A DNA stretch of 64,000 bases from Simiduia curdlanivorans (GTDB lineage Bacteria; Pseudomonadota; Gammaproteobacteria; Pseudomonadales; Cellvibrionaceae). A model generated the notes under the pieces. It was not told where the DNA came from. It did not search any database and worked only from the letters and a program-made list of their open reading frames with translations. Where the stretch lies: the NCBI RefSeq assembly GCF_030409605.1, contig NZ_JAUFQG010000004.1, forward strand, positions 744,001 to 808,000, written 5' to 3'. Shown piece after piece: positions 27,311 to 35,832 of the stretch. The position numbers were made by a program, and so were the translations under genes. Each line of letters opens with the position of its first letter. The first letter of the stretch is position 1.

Positions 27311-28830
27311 GTCAAACCGCGCCGAGTCAGGCCACGAACATTAACAAGCTAATTGTCGTTGGCGGCGGCACCGCCGGCTGGATGACCGCGGCGGCACTGG
27401 CAAAGGCACTTAAGGGCACTGGCTGTTCCATTGAGCTGATCGAATCAGACAAGATAGGTACCGTGGGCGTGGGCGAGGCAACCATTCCCGACATAGTGCG
27501 CTTTAATGAATTACTCGAGATAGATGAAGATGCGTTTATACGCGCCACTCAAGCCACCTTTAAGTTGGGCATCGAATTCATCAACTGGGGAAAAATTGGC
27601 GACCGCTACATCCACCCTTTTTCGGGTTACTGCCACGACCTAAAAAACACCGCCTTCCATCATTATTGGCTGAAGCTCTACAATCAAGGCAAGGTGCCCG
27701 ATATAGAAGAATTTTCACTATCGGCACAAGCCGCCCGCGCCGGCAAGTTCGCGCGTATGCAGGCGCTACCGAGCGCGCCGTTTTTACCCTTGCTCTATGC
27801 CTTTCAGTTTGACGCTGGCCTGTATGCAAATTTTCTGCGCAGTTATGCTGAAAATCTTGGCGTAAGTCGTATTGAGGGCATCGTCGACACTGTCGATATC
27901 AACCCCCTCAACGGGGATATTGCGGCGCTAACATTGGCCACAGGCAGAAAATATAGCGCCGACTTTTTTATTGATTGCTCAGGTTTCAAGGCGCTGCTTA
28001 TTCATGGCGCACTTAACGTAGGCTATGAAAATTGGCAACACTGGCTGCCTTGCGATAAAGCCTGGGCGCTAGCCTGCACCGGCGCTACCGCACCTAAACC
28101 TTACACCAAAGCCATTGCCCACAGTGCCGGTTGGCAGTGGCAGATACCGCTACAGCATAGAACGGGCAACGGCCACGTATTTGCAAGCCAGTTCATGAAT
28201 CCCGATCAAGCGCATGATATTTTGTTGGCAAATTTGCCCGGAGAGGCGCAAGCAGATGCGAAGTTGCTTAGCTTCGAGACGGGGCGGCGAACAACTTTTT
28301 GGCAAAACAATTGTGTCGCCATCGGTCTATCTTCGGGCTTTATGGAGCCGTTAGAAAGCACTAGCATTCATTTAATTCAGGCGGGCATCATCAAGTTGTT
28401 GGCATTGTTTCCAAACGGTGTTGACGACAGTCAAAATCGACGCGTGTATAACCAACGCACAAGCCATGAATACGAGCGCATACGGGATTTTTTAATTTTG
28501 CACTATAAAGCAACCCAGCGAAGCGATTCCGAATTTTGGCGCTACTGCGCTGCGATGGATATTCCCGACACGCTGGCCAATAAGATTGCGCTCTACCAGG
28601 AAACGGGGCACATCTTTCGCGACGACAATGAATTATTTAGCCTGCCGAGCTGGCTTGCCGTGATGCAGGGCCAAGGCATTCGCGCCAAGCGCTATTTAGC
28701 AACGGCCGATGCCTTACCCGAGCTCGAAGCGCACGCAATGCTGGCGCAAGCACATGCAGGTATTCGCGCCATGGTAAAATCGCTACCCGAGCATTTTCGC
28801 TATATCGAAAAATTCTGTGCGGCCGACTAG
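27307..28830 (+). CDS. Tryptophan-halogenase-family flavoprotein, third copy
   Basis: 507 residues. Its ATG overlaps the preceding stop by four bases (ATGA). FAD motif GGGTAGW lies at 19-25, GEATIP at 56-61, catalytic Lys86 in TFKLGIEF, WQWQIP at 276-281 and MEPLEST at 346-352 with Glu350. It is clearly related to the first copy across its whole length and has a complete catalytic set. The last of three coupled genes, it converges with the GH9 gene with only 16 bases between the two stop codons. No dedicated flavin reductase or SapC/cupin gene is adjacent, unlike in some related clusters. Confidence 0.9.
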   Translation: MSQTAPSQATNINKLIVVGGGTAGWMTAAALAKALKGTGCSIELIESDKIGTVGVGEATIPDIVRFNELLEIDEDAFIRATQATFKLGIEFINWGKIGDRYIHPFSGYCHDLKNTAFHHYWLKLYNQGKVPDIEEFSLSAQAARAGKFARMQALPSAPFLPLLYAFQFDAGLYANFLRSYAENLGVSRIEGIVDTVDINPLNGDIAALTLATGRKYSADFFIDCSGFKALLIHGALNVGYENWQHWLPCDKAWALACTGATAPKPYTKAIAHSAGWQWQIPLQHRTGNGHVFASQFMNPDQAHDILLANLPGEAQADAKLLSFETGRRTTFWQNNCVAIGLSSGFMEPLESTSIHLIQAGIIKLLALFPNGVDDSQNRRVYNQRTSHEYERIRDFLILHYKATQRSDSEFWRYCAAMDIPDTLANKIALYQETGHIFRDDNELFSLPSWLAVMQGQGIRAKRYLATADALPELEAHAMLAQAHAGIRAMVKSLPEHFRYIEKFCAAD

Positions 28831-28846
28831 CCATACAGGCATCACA

Positions 28847-30661
28847 TTATTCTTGATTAAACGCCGCTAGCACATAAACCAAAGGCGCATTCCAATTGAT
28901 GGCAATTTCATTGCTACTGTAGCTGCACACATCATCTAAATAGGACAGCGCCATTGCATGGCTCGGATAGCCGGCGCAATTATCTTGTTGCTGCGGCTGC
29001 GGCCCACCCGCCAGCATACCCGGTATTGGCGCCACCACGGCGTCGGCTTCCGATATACGATGGTGGATATGCAGAGGGGTTTTAGTACCGAAGCCTGTTA
29101 CAAAACTAAAACCTGTCGGATTAGTGCCGAGAATATAGTGCAACAAATTTTCTGCGACGCGTAGGTAGTCTTGGTTAGCCGCGATACGATTAGCGTTAAG
29201 CAACAACATAGCCTGATTCATCGCCACGGCATTACTACCCCAGACAAACTCTGCTGCACTTGCCATCGGCACGCCCATGGCGTTTCCCGCATCCGCCGTC
29301 ACTACTAGCGAATCGGCGAGCGCCTTTAGTGCGCTTTCTAACTGCAGCTTCTTTTCGGCATTCAGTGCGCGATTATTGTCACTCGCGAGCAAACTATAGA
29401 GCCCTAGGGTGGCCGTACTCGACCAACTAGGCGTAGAAAATTGTCCGTTATAGCCATTCATTTTCTGTTGGTATTTTTCTTCGCCGGTGCTGATAAACAA
29501 TTCACTCGCAGCCCAGAAAAACTCATCATCAAGATTGTTATCGCCGTATTCGCCCGTGCTTACGTCACTGGGCTGTTGGTAGTAAACACCAGGGTGTTGT
29601 TCTGCCCACCCAAAGGCTGCGATGGCTTGGGCTTCATAGGCGCCTGCTAGCGCGGCATCGAAATCCCGGTAGACTCTCGCCGCCGCGGCCATTAGCGCGG
29701 CAAAGTTTAACGCTGCTGCCGTACTTTTTTGCACCACATAGCGCTCATCATTATCGCGCGCCGGCATCTCCATGGGGTTGAAACCCAGCGAGGTAAGTTT
29801 ATGGTAGACGCCACCGTCACTTGGGTCTTGCATCGCCTGCAACCAATCTAAGTTCCATTTTATTTCGGCCAAAATATCGGGCAGCGCAGCCGCAGATTCG
29901 GGGATGTTTATATCTAAGGTTTGGTAAAACGCGGAAAAATGCTGATAACTCAAGAGCAGGGTATAGGTGGATATTCCCGAGTTAACCACGTATTTATTAT
30001 AATCTCCAGCATCATACCAACCTTTGCCGGCGCTAATAATGCTGCCTTCCGGCCGTGCGCCGGTCGCCGCCGAGCGATGTATTTTCACGGCTAAATCCGC
30101 ATGGCCAAGTGCACGGGCATAGGGGCCGGCAAACTCACTTAGGATCTCCATGCCCGAGCGATTTAGGTAGTAACTTCTAAGCGCGGCATGGTGCAGCTCA
30201 GCCCAAGGCGTGTTCGCCACCAGCAGGTCCGCCTCGGCGCCATCGTCTAGGCGCAAGGTGTAATGGCCTTCCTGTGTGAGTTTAGGCAGGGCTAAACGGG
30301 TTAATGCCTGTTCGGCTGGCGCCCATCGGAGCGGGGCGGTGGTGCTACCGGTTGCAATCACTGCCGCATCTTGATCCAGCAATTGGTAGTTTTGCGCAAC
30401 CGTTTGTTTTATCCATACGGGCTTATCGCCGGTACTTTTATAGCCCACTTGATTGACGAAAAGTTGCGCCGGCGGGGCGGGCGTTGATGGCACCTCAAGC
30501 GCTGGAGCTTGGTTGTCGGCAGCGCGGGTTGAACCGGAGCCACCACAGGCTTGCAATAACATCAGCGCGCCCATCGCAACCAGTAGTGGCCAACAACAGG
30601 TGCATTTTCTAGTAAAAATTGCTCTATCAACAAATGCGTCATTTGCAATCGCCCGGGTCAT
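28847..30661 (-). CDS. GH9 endoglucanase/cellulase lipoprotein
   Basis: 604 residues from the ATG at 30661, six bases after GGAG; the longer frame to 30691 lacks a site. A long basic N-terminus leads to a hydrophobic stretch and lipobox LLQAC (Cys39). Gly follows the cysteine, so outer-membrane sorting is expected. Then come a low-complexity linker, an N-terminal Ig-like CelD_N domain (about 65-150) and the GH9 (alpha/alpha)6 catalytic domain. This has YDAGDYNKYV (216-225, catalytic Asp217/Asp220), a His in the LHIHHR segment and the C-terminal NEIAINWNAP holding the acid Glu. GH9 enzymes cleave beta-1,4-glucans. It is surface- or periplasm-anchored and is likely the degrading enzyme of this locus. 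Confidence 0.93.
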   Translation of the reverse strand: MTRAIANDAFVDRAIFTRKCTCCWPLLVAMGALMLLQACGGSGSTRAADNQAPALEVPSTPAPPAQLFVNQVGYKSTGDKPVWIKQTVAQNYQLLDQDAAVIATGSTTAPLRWAPAEQALTRLALPKLTQEGHYTLRLDDGAEADLLVANTPWAELHHAALRSYYLNRSGMEILSEFAGPYARALGHADLAVKIHRSAATGARPEGSIISAGKGWYDAGDYNKYVVNSGISTYTLLLSYQHFSAFYQTLDINIPESAAALPDILAEIKWNLDWLQAMQDPSDGGVYHKLTSLGFNPMEMPARDNDERYVVQKSTAAALNFAALMAAAARVYRDFDAALAGAYEAQAIAAFGWAEQHPGVYYQQPSDVSTGEYGDNNLDDEFFWAASELFISTGEEKYQQKMNGYNGQFSTPSWSSTATLGLYSLLASDNNRALNAEKKLQLESALKALADSLVVTADAGNAMGVPMASAAEFVWGSNAVAMNQAMLLLNANRIAANQDYLRVAENLLHYILGTNPTGFSFVTGFGTKTPLHIHHRISEADAVVAPIPGMLAGGPQPQQQDNCAGYPSHAMALSYLDDVCSYSSNEIAINWNAPLVYVLAAFNQE

Positions 30662-30806
30662 GCTTTTCTCCGTTATTAAGCGTTTAAACAATTCGATAAT
30701 GCTCAGTCCAACCCAAGCGATCTTTAAGACTATTTAAATTTTATTGAAACTATCCTCTATAACATTCTTGCCACATTGCACCCGTGCAGGGCGTCGTAAA
30801 TAAATC

Positions 30807-31952
30807 TCAGCCGTTCACTTTTCGATAGGCCGTAGGGGTCATACCTGTGGCCTGTTTAAAGAAGGCATTGAAAGTTGATTTACTGGAAAAGCCCGATTCC
30901 GACAATAATTCGAGAATGGACATTTGCTGATGCTCGGCGCTGGCAAGCATGGCTTTTGCTGCTTCCAACCGATAGCCGTTAATAAACTCAAAAAAGTTTT
31001 TACCAAAATGCCGGTTCAATGCTTGAGACAGGCTTCGCTCCGGCAGCGATAAACCATGAGCCAACTGTTCTAAATTGAGGTCGTGTTGCAGATAGGGCTT
31101 ATTACTTGCCATGTAGCGTTCAATTCTACCAATGTGCTCCGGATTTATCGATTCAGCCTCACCCGCTAAATTAGCGTCGCTCACACTGTTAATCAGGCGC
31201 GCGTAGCGCAAACTTAAAATCACTAGGGAGTTCACAAAAAGGAAGTTCAGGTAATTGGTAAAAATGCCTAATCGATCGGATAGCGCTAGGTCCACGTATG
31301 CACCAATGGCATGAATGAGTAAAGCCCAAGCCGCCAACGCCATAAAGCCGCCAACAAACCACCATAGCCAATGGTGTTGGCGATCGGAGGCGTCTGAGAA
31401 TCGGTCTTTTACCCGGCGGCGGTAATTGAGGATAGTGCGAAAGCACCAAGCACCGTAAATCAAAATACTGGCGTTGCGTAGATAAATGTTCCACTTCATC
31501 CACTCACCGTACAAAAATTCCGTGCCCGACATAAGCCGCCACTGCACCTCTGACGACCGCAGGCTATAGCCAAGCATTAGCCCTATCGCTGCAAAGCACA
31601 GGGGCAACAAATGGCCGCTATCTAGCCAGGTAAACTTACTCTCCCGAAATAACAGGGCTCGGGTATAAAAATGCAATAAAGGCCCCTGTAGCCAGTAGCC
31701 CAAACTGCCAATCAACAATCCGCTCGGCCATTGCTGCAACATCAGGTGCCTTAACGTGTCGCTCCAGACAAGCAGGGTATCTAACGCAATTGCCGCATTG
31801 ATCGTCAGAATGCCGGCCAACAGCCAACTGGCTCGACGCTGTTCCCCGGTGGCGCTTACCACCAGTATGGCCAGTACGAGATATTGTACGACGGCCACCA
31901 CGAGGGTTAGATCATTGGTGTTAAACAGCAAAGGAGACGCTTCTAGAGCCAA
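30807..31952 (-). CDS. Membrane-anchored AraC-family transcriptional regulator
   Basis: About 381 residues, counted from a TTG at 31952 that sits six bases after AGGA. Longer starts (31988 ATG, 32015 TTG) lack a site. The first two thirds hold about seven hydrophobic helices (near 12-30, 40-55, 70-90, 105-125, 155-170, 200-220, 235-260). The C-terminal 100 residues are an AraC/XylS double helix-turn-helix, with GYRLEAAKAML and the signature SGFSSKSTFNAFFKQATGMTP. Such integral-membrane AraC regulators appear to sense an extracellular or membrane signal. Located between GH9 and the decayed GH16 gene, it probably controls the glucan locus. It is upstream of GH9 on the same strand. Confidence 0.87.
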   Translation of the reverse strand: MALEASPLLFNTNDLTLVVAVVQYLVLAILVVSATGEQRRASWLLAGILTINAAIALDTLLVWSDTLRHLMLQQWPSGLLIGSLGYWLQGPLLHFYTRALLFRESKFTWLDSGHLLPLCFAAIGLMLGYSLRSSEVQWRLMSGTEFLYGEWMKWNIYLRNASILIYGAWCFRTILNYRRRVKDRFSDASDRQHHWLWWFVGGFMALAAWALLIHAIGAYVDLALSDRLGIFTNYLNFLFVNSLVILSLRYARLINSVSDANLAGEAESINPEHIGRIERYMASNKPYLQHDLNLEQLAHGLSLPERSLSQALNRHFGKNFFEFINGYRLEAAKAMLASAEHQQMSILELLSESGFSSKSTFNAFFKQATGMTPTAYRKVNG

Positions 31953-32265
31953 GGGGGTTCCTGCGGTACATGGTGATCTCTGGCTCATTATAGGGAGGAG
32001 GGGCCAAACTACCAACGAAGCTAAAAGCCGTCGTCCGAGAATCAGACCTTTAGTCAGTCAGACGTCCGAAGGAACGAAAAAGCCTGTTTTCGGGCGATTG
32101 TGCATCCGCTTTCGCCTAGGTTTAGCAAACCGACTAACTGGCTGTCCCTAGTAAGCCGGTAACTTCTAGCATCGGCATCAGTCAATGATGCTCGCTCAAT
32201 GCTGTGCCCGTTTAGAGGTCGGTGTTTACATCGGCCTTTTTTTCCCAAAGGTGCCGGAGAGCAGT
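31953..32265. other. 313-base divergent region with a terminator in the GH16 leader
   Basis: Non-coding region between the AraC-type gene (minus) and the GH16 pseudogene (plus). It holds an intrinsic terminator at 32214-32243 just before the GH16 ribosome binding site. No promoter could be identified with confidence. A CG-rich stretch at 32060-32120 has no protein-coding support. Confidence 0.5.
32214..32243 (+). terminator. Intrinsic terminator in the leader of the GH16 pseudogene
   Basis: Arm AGGTCGGTG (32216-32224), loop TTTA, arm CATCGGCCT (32229-32237): nine pairs including two G-T. A T run follows at 32237-32243. It ends only 22 bases before the GH16 ATG at 32266. It could be an attenuator controlling GH16, or the end of a short leader/small RNA starting upstream. 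Confidence 0.8.
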
Positions 32266-33064
32266 ATGAATAATACTAAACGCTTTCGGACCCGGCTCAA
32301 TATTATTGCCTGCTTGTTGTTGACGCTTGGCTATGCCGCAGCCAGCCAGGCAGCCGGATATTTCAAAGATAATTTCACCTGGGGCTTCAACCGCCATATT
32401 TGGCAGGCTCGCTCTGGCAGCAATGGCACACCCTTTGGTTGCACCTTTACCCCCTCGCAAATCACCCCCAGTTCGCACGGCATCACCTTACGCGTCAGCT
32501 CTAGCCAATGCGCAGAACTCCAAACAAAGGCGTTTTATAGTTACGGTCGGGTCTAGGGGAGCCTGAAAACCGGCAATACCGCAGGCACAGTCTCGTCCAT
32601 TTTTACCGACATCTCAGGGTGGGATAAGCCCGGCCGGCCCTGGCAGCAAATTGATACTGAATTTCTGCCCAGCCTAGGCAACAAGGTGCGCACCAATGTG
32701 ATTTATCAGCCGCAAGGTGTTCAGTACCGAGTGAGAACAGCATATTGAGCTGGGGCAGTAGGGCCTCGATATTAAACGCGATTTAGTCAATATTGGCTTC
32801 GACTGGAGCCACAACAAAATCGACTGGTACCTGTGGGATAAGTGGGGCAAGAAACAGGTTATTCGCCGCACCTGGAAGGACAATGGCGACGGCCATCTGG
32901 CCAGCAATGAAATTCCTGCCTACGCTTGGCCAACAGATCCAACCCGTTTGATGGTTAATCACTGGCGGGGCGATAACTCGCAAAACGCACTCTATTTTCC
33001 CAAGCGCTATAACGGCGGCAACGCCTAGGCCTACTACGACTACCTAGAGTATTCACCCAACTAA
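32266..33064 (+). pseudogene. Decayed GH16 licheninase-type glucanase
   Basis: The ATG at 32266 follows GGAGA. A signal peptide (about 30 residues) leads into GH16 beta-jelly-roll sequence. Lesions: TAG at 32554-32556, where relatives carry a polar residue after YGRV; a frameshift near 32730 with TGA at 32745-32747; TAG at 32759-32761 in the restored frame; TAG at 33026-33028 in the NA-x-AYYDY segment, where Trp is expected. After the shift the reading resumes with RDLVNIGFDWSHNKIDWY and ends at TAA 33062-33064. The catalytic motif reads WQQIDTEF, where the family has ExDxxE, so the nucleophile is also lost. Intact relatives hydrolyse mixed-linkage or beta-1,3 glucans. It lies opposite the AraC regulator. 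Confidence 0.88.
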
Positions 33065-33149
33065 ACAACGCTCAACCCATGCCAATGACTGTACACAAGG
33101 CGGGGCACATCCAACCTGATGCGCCCTGCTGATATGCACAGACACCCGG

Positions 33150-33527
33150 CTATTTTTGTTCCATGCAAAAGAAATTGAGTTTATTGCCGTCTAGGTCTCG
33201 AAAATAACCGGCATAAAAACCGCTGTCTCCCCGTGGGCCTGGCGCGCCTTCGTCTTTTGCGCCTAGGGATAGCGCCTTCGCGTGCATGCTGTTAACCGAG
33301 GCCGGCGAGTCTAGGGCCAAGGCCACCATCACACCGTTACCCACCGTTGCGGCCTGTTTATCGAAGGGCTTAGTGATGCAAAAGCCGGCCTGCTCTGGAT
33401 TGTTAGCCCAGGCAATAAAGGACTCCTCTTCCATAAATCGCTTGGCGCCCATGCCGGCCAATAAGCTGTCGTAAAAGGCCGCGGCCCTTGCGATGTCGTT
33501 AGTACCCACCATAACGTATCCAATCAT
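33150..33527 (-). CDS. VOC-superfamily (glyoxalase-like) protein
   Basis: 125 residues forming one vicinal-oxygen-chelate domain. The N-terminal MIGYVMVGTNDIARAAAFYD and the C-terminal GYFRDLDGNKLNFF segment give the paired beta-alpha-beta-beta-beta pattern. A metal-binding glutamate of typical glyoxalases is not evident in the last strand. The precise reaction is not predictable; such single-domain members include lyases and resistance proteins. It is transcribed alone on the minus strand. Confidence 0.85.
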   Translation of the reverse strand: MIGYVMVGTNDIARAAAFYDSLLAGMGAKRFMEEESFIAWANNPEQAGFCITKPFDKQAATVGNGVMVALALDSPASVNSMHAKALSLGAKDEGAPGPRGDSGFYAGYFRDLDGNKLNFFCMEQK

Positions 33528-33714
33528 AATCTCTGGTCCCTATTGCATAAAATGAAGAAAGGGTTATAGCACGGGGCGACCTAGGCATTCCTCATACATC
33601 CAACTGATTTTTTATATCTCTGCGCCCAACGGCGCCTAATACGCGATTAAACCAACACTAAAGCGACCAACGCACCTTATAATGTCGTAACACTCAGCCT
33701 TTTAGCTTTCAGCC

Positions 33715-34836
33715 ATGCAGTCTCTTGACCAACAGCCGCTCATCAAAAAGATACTCACGCTGCCCAACTACCAATTTTGGGCGCTCAACGTCTTCGGCTG
33801 GACCGGATATGGCTTTTTTGTGGCACTTTCAGCGATCTTTTGGGATCGCCACCTAGGTTTGCAAGTTGCCTACACGGCCATGTCGGTCACCTCCGGTTTA
33901 GTCCTGTCACTTTGGTTGCGCAGCTATTTCAAACGCATTTGGGCTAAAGAAGCCATTGTTCGTGGCCTCTATTCGCTGGTCGCGGTGATTTGCGTCACTG
34001 CGGTGTGGTCGTTCGTAAAGATGGAAGTGTTCTTTGCCTTAAATGAAGACATGGAGGTTAAGCGCAGCCTGTTCGAATACTTGGGTTGGTACACCTACTC
34101 CTTCTTCATCTTTTTAAGCTGGGCCGCACTGTATTTCAGTTTGAAATACTATCGCATGCTACAGGTTGAAAAAGAAAAAACCCTCAAAGCCCAAGCCATG
34201 GCCCATGAAGCTCAACTTAAAATGTTGCGCTACCAGCTCAACCCGCACTTTTTGTTTAATACCTTGAACGCCATTTCCACACTTATTCTCGAAAAGGAAA
34301 CCAAAACCGCCAACGGTATGGTGACAGAGTTAAGTAAATTTTTGCGCTACTCGCTCGATAACAATCCCATGCAAAAAGTCACGCTGGCGCAAGAAGTAGA
34401 AACGCTTCAGTTGTATTTAGGCATCGAAAAGCTGCGCTTTGAAGAGCGTCTGAATATTAGCTTCACCATCAGCGACAGCGCTCGCCACGCCTTGATTCCA
34501 AGTTTATTAATGCAGCCGCTGATTGAGAACGCGATCAAATACGCCATCGCAAAAAGCCCCACCGGTGGCACCATCGCCTTGGATGCCGACGTGCTGCACA
34601 ATCAACTGTCGATCCAGTTAACCGACAATGGTCCAGGCATCGCCGATATGGCCATTGCACTGCGCGAGCGCTTAGAGGGCGAGCACGGCGGCGTGGGCTT
34701 GGCCAATACCCGCGAGCGGCTGAAAGAGCTATATGGCCCAGCCCACAGTTTTGAACTCGAAAATATTCAACCGCACGGATTGCGTATTACTATTCGCATC
34801 CCATTTAGCAGCACGGAACGGAGCAAAGCAGCATGA
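33715..34836 (+). CDS. LytS/YehU-type sensor histidine kinase
   Basis: 373 residues. About four membrane helices (near 20-45, 50-70, 85-105, 125-142) precede a short coiled linker (148-170). The His_kinase domain follows, with LNPHFLFNTLNAIS around His178, the phospho-donor site of the LytS class. An HATPase_c domain ends the protein, with N box LIENAIKYAIA near 265 and GxG loops (DNGPGI, GGVGLANTRERL). It overlaps the LytTR response regulator by four bases and must be its partner. The stimulus is unknown. RBS weak. Followed by an RND efflux pair on the same strand, a likely target. Confidence 0.93.
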   Translation: MQSLDQQPLIKKILTLPNYQFWALNVFGWTGYGFFVALSAIFWDRHLGLQVAYTAMSVTSGLVLSLWLRSYFKRIWAKEAIVRGLYSLVAVICVTAVWSFVKMEVFFALNEDMEVKRSLFEYLGWYTYSFFIFLSWAALYFSLKYYRMLQVEKEKTLKAQAMAHEAQLKMLRYQLNPHFLFNTLNAISTLILEKETKTANGMVTELSKFLRYSLDNNPMQKVTLAQEVETLQLYLGIEKLRFEERLNISFTISDSARHALIPSLLMQPLIENAIKYAIAKSPTGGTIALDADVLHNQLSIQLTDNGPGIADMAIALRERLEGEHGGVGLANTRERLKELYGPAHSFELENIQPHGLRITIRIPFSSTERSKAA

Positions 34837-35639
34837 CGCTAAAGGCACTCATCGTCGACGACGAATCACTTGGCCGGCGCGGATTAAAATTACGTTTAGC
34901 CGAAATAGACGGCATCGAGGTTGTGGGCGAGTGCAGCAACGGCAACGAAGCGCTGGCCGCTATCCCCGACCTCAACCCCGACCTGGTATTTTTAGACATT
35001 CAAATGCCGGGCATGGACGGCTTCGATGTAGTCAGAAATTTACAGGCCGACGATCTGCCGATGATTATTTTCTGCACCGCCTTCGATCACTACGCCGTCG
35101 ATGCCTTTAAGATCCACGCGGTGGATTATTTGTTAAAGCCCATTGACGACGCGCGCTTACGAGAAGCGGTACAGCGCGCTCAAGAGGTACACAGTCATAA
35201 AAGCGCTGTTTCTGATAAGGCGCAGTTATTAGATGCCATTGGCCGCATCACCCAAAAGGATGCAGGCGAAGTACAAGAGTGGCTTAGCGAAACCGGTGAA
35301 AAGTCCGGCCAATACCCGGAGAAAATTGCCGTAAAGGACGGCGGCAGCATTACCCTGGTACCGATAGCCGATATCGACTGGGTAGATGCCGCCGGCGACT
35401 ATATGTGCCTGCACGTTAACGGCGTGATTCACGTTATGCGCATCACCATGAAAGCCTTAGATGCGCAATTAAACCCCGCCTTGTTTCAACGCGTACATCG
35501 CTCGACCATCGTCAATATCAAGCGCATCGAAAAAATTAGCTCCCATATCAACGGCGAGTACCATTTAATTTTGCGCAGTGGCGACAAGCTCAAGATGAGC
35601 CGAAGTTATAAAGAAAAGGTATCCACCTTTCTGCAATAA
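34833..35639 (+). CDS. LytTR-family response regulator
   Basis: 268 residues. The receiver domain (1-120) has acidic Asp9/Asp10 and phospho-acceptor Asp55 (FLDIQMPGMDG). A linker near 130-165 leads to a C-terminal LytTR DNA-binding domain (about 170-268) containing DIDWVDAAGDYMCLHV and the VHRSTIVNI element. Start overlaps the kinase stop (ATGA). It resembles AlgR/LytR/YehT regulators, which bind paired direct repeats. Probable target is the RND operon 193 bases downstream, but no repeat pair could be identified by eye. Confidence 0.93.
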   Translation: MTLKALIVDDESLGRRGLKLRLAEIDGIEVVGECSNGNEALAAIPDLNPDLVFLDIQMPGMDGFDVVRNLQADDLPMIIFCTAFDHYAVDAFKIHAVDYLLKPIDDARLREAVQRAQEVHSHKSAVSDKAQLLDAIGRITQKDAGEVQEWLSETGEKSGQYPEKIAVKDGGSITLVPIADIDWVDAAGDYMCLHVNGVIHVMRITMKALDAQLNPALFQRVHRSTIVNIKRIEKISSHINGEYHLILRSGDKLKMSRSYKEKVSTFLQ

Positions 35640-35832
35640 CCTTTTGTCTCACCATCGTGAAAATCAGCGGCGAGTTCCCTCGGCTTGCCGCTCGTTGTTT
35701 TCCCATCACCTCAATTAGCGTTAAATGTTGCCTGAGTTTGCTAACCTAATAGCATTCCGATCAGCTCTTCGCCCGCGTCAAATCAAACTCGTTTCGAGTG
35801 AATAAAATATCGCGGCGCTGCAGGTAACTAAA

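Noticed and set aside
32554..33028. Recoding of TAG codons in the GH16 gene as an amino acid
   Set aside because: The three TAG positions replace different expected residues, and a frameshift and a TGA are also present, so decay explains the data better than recoding.
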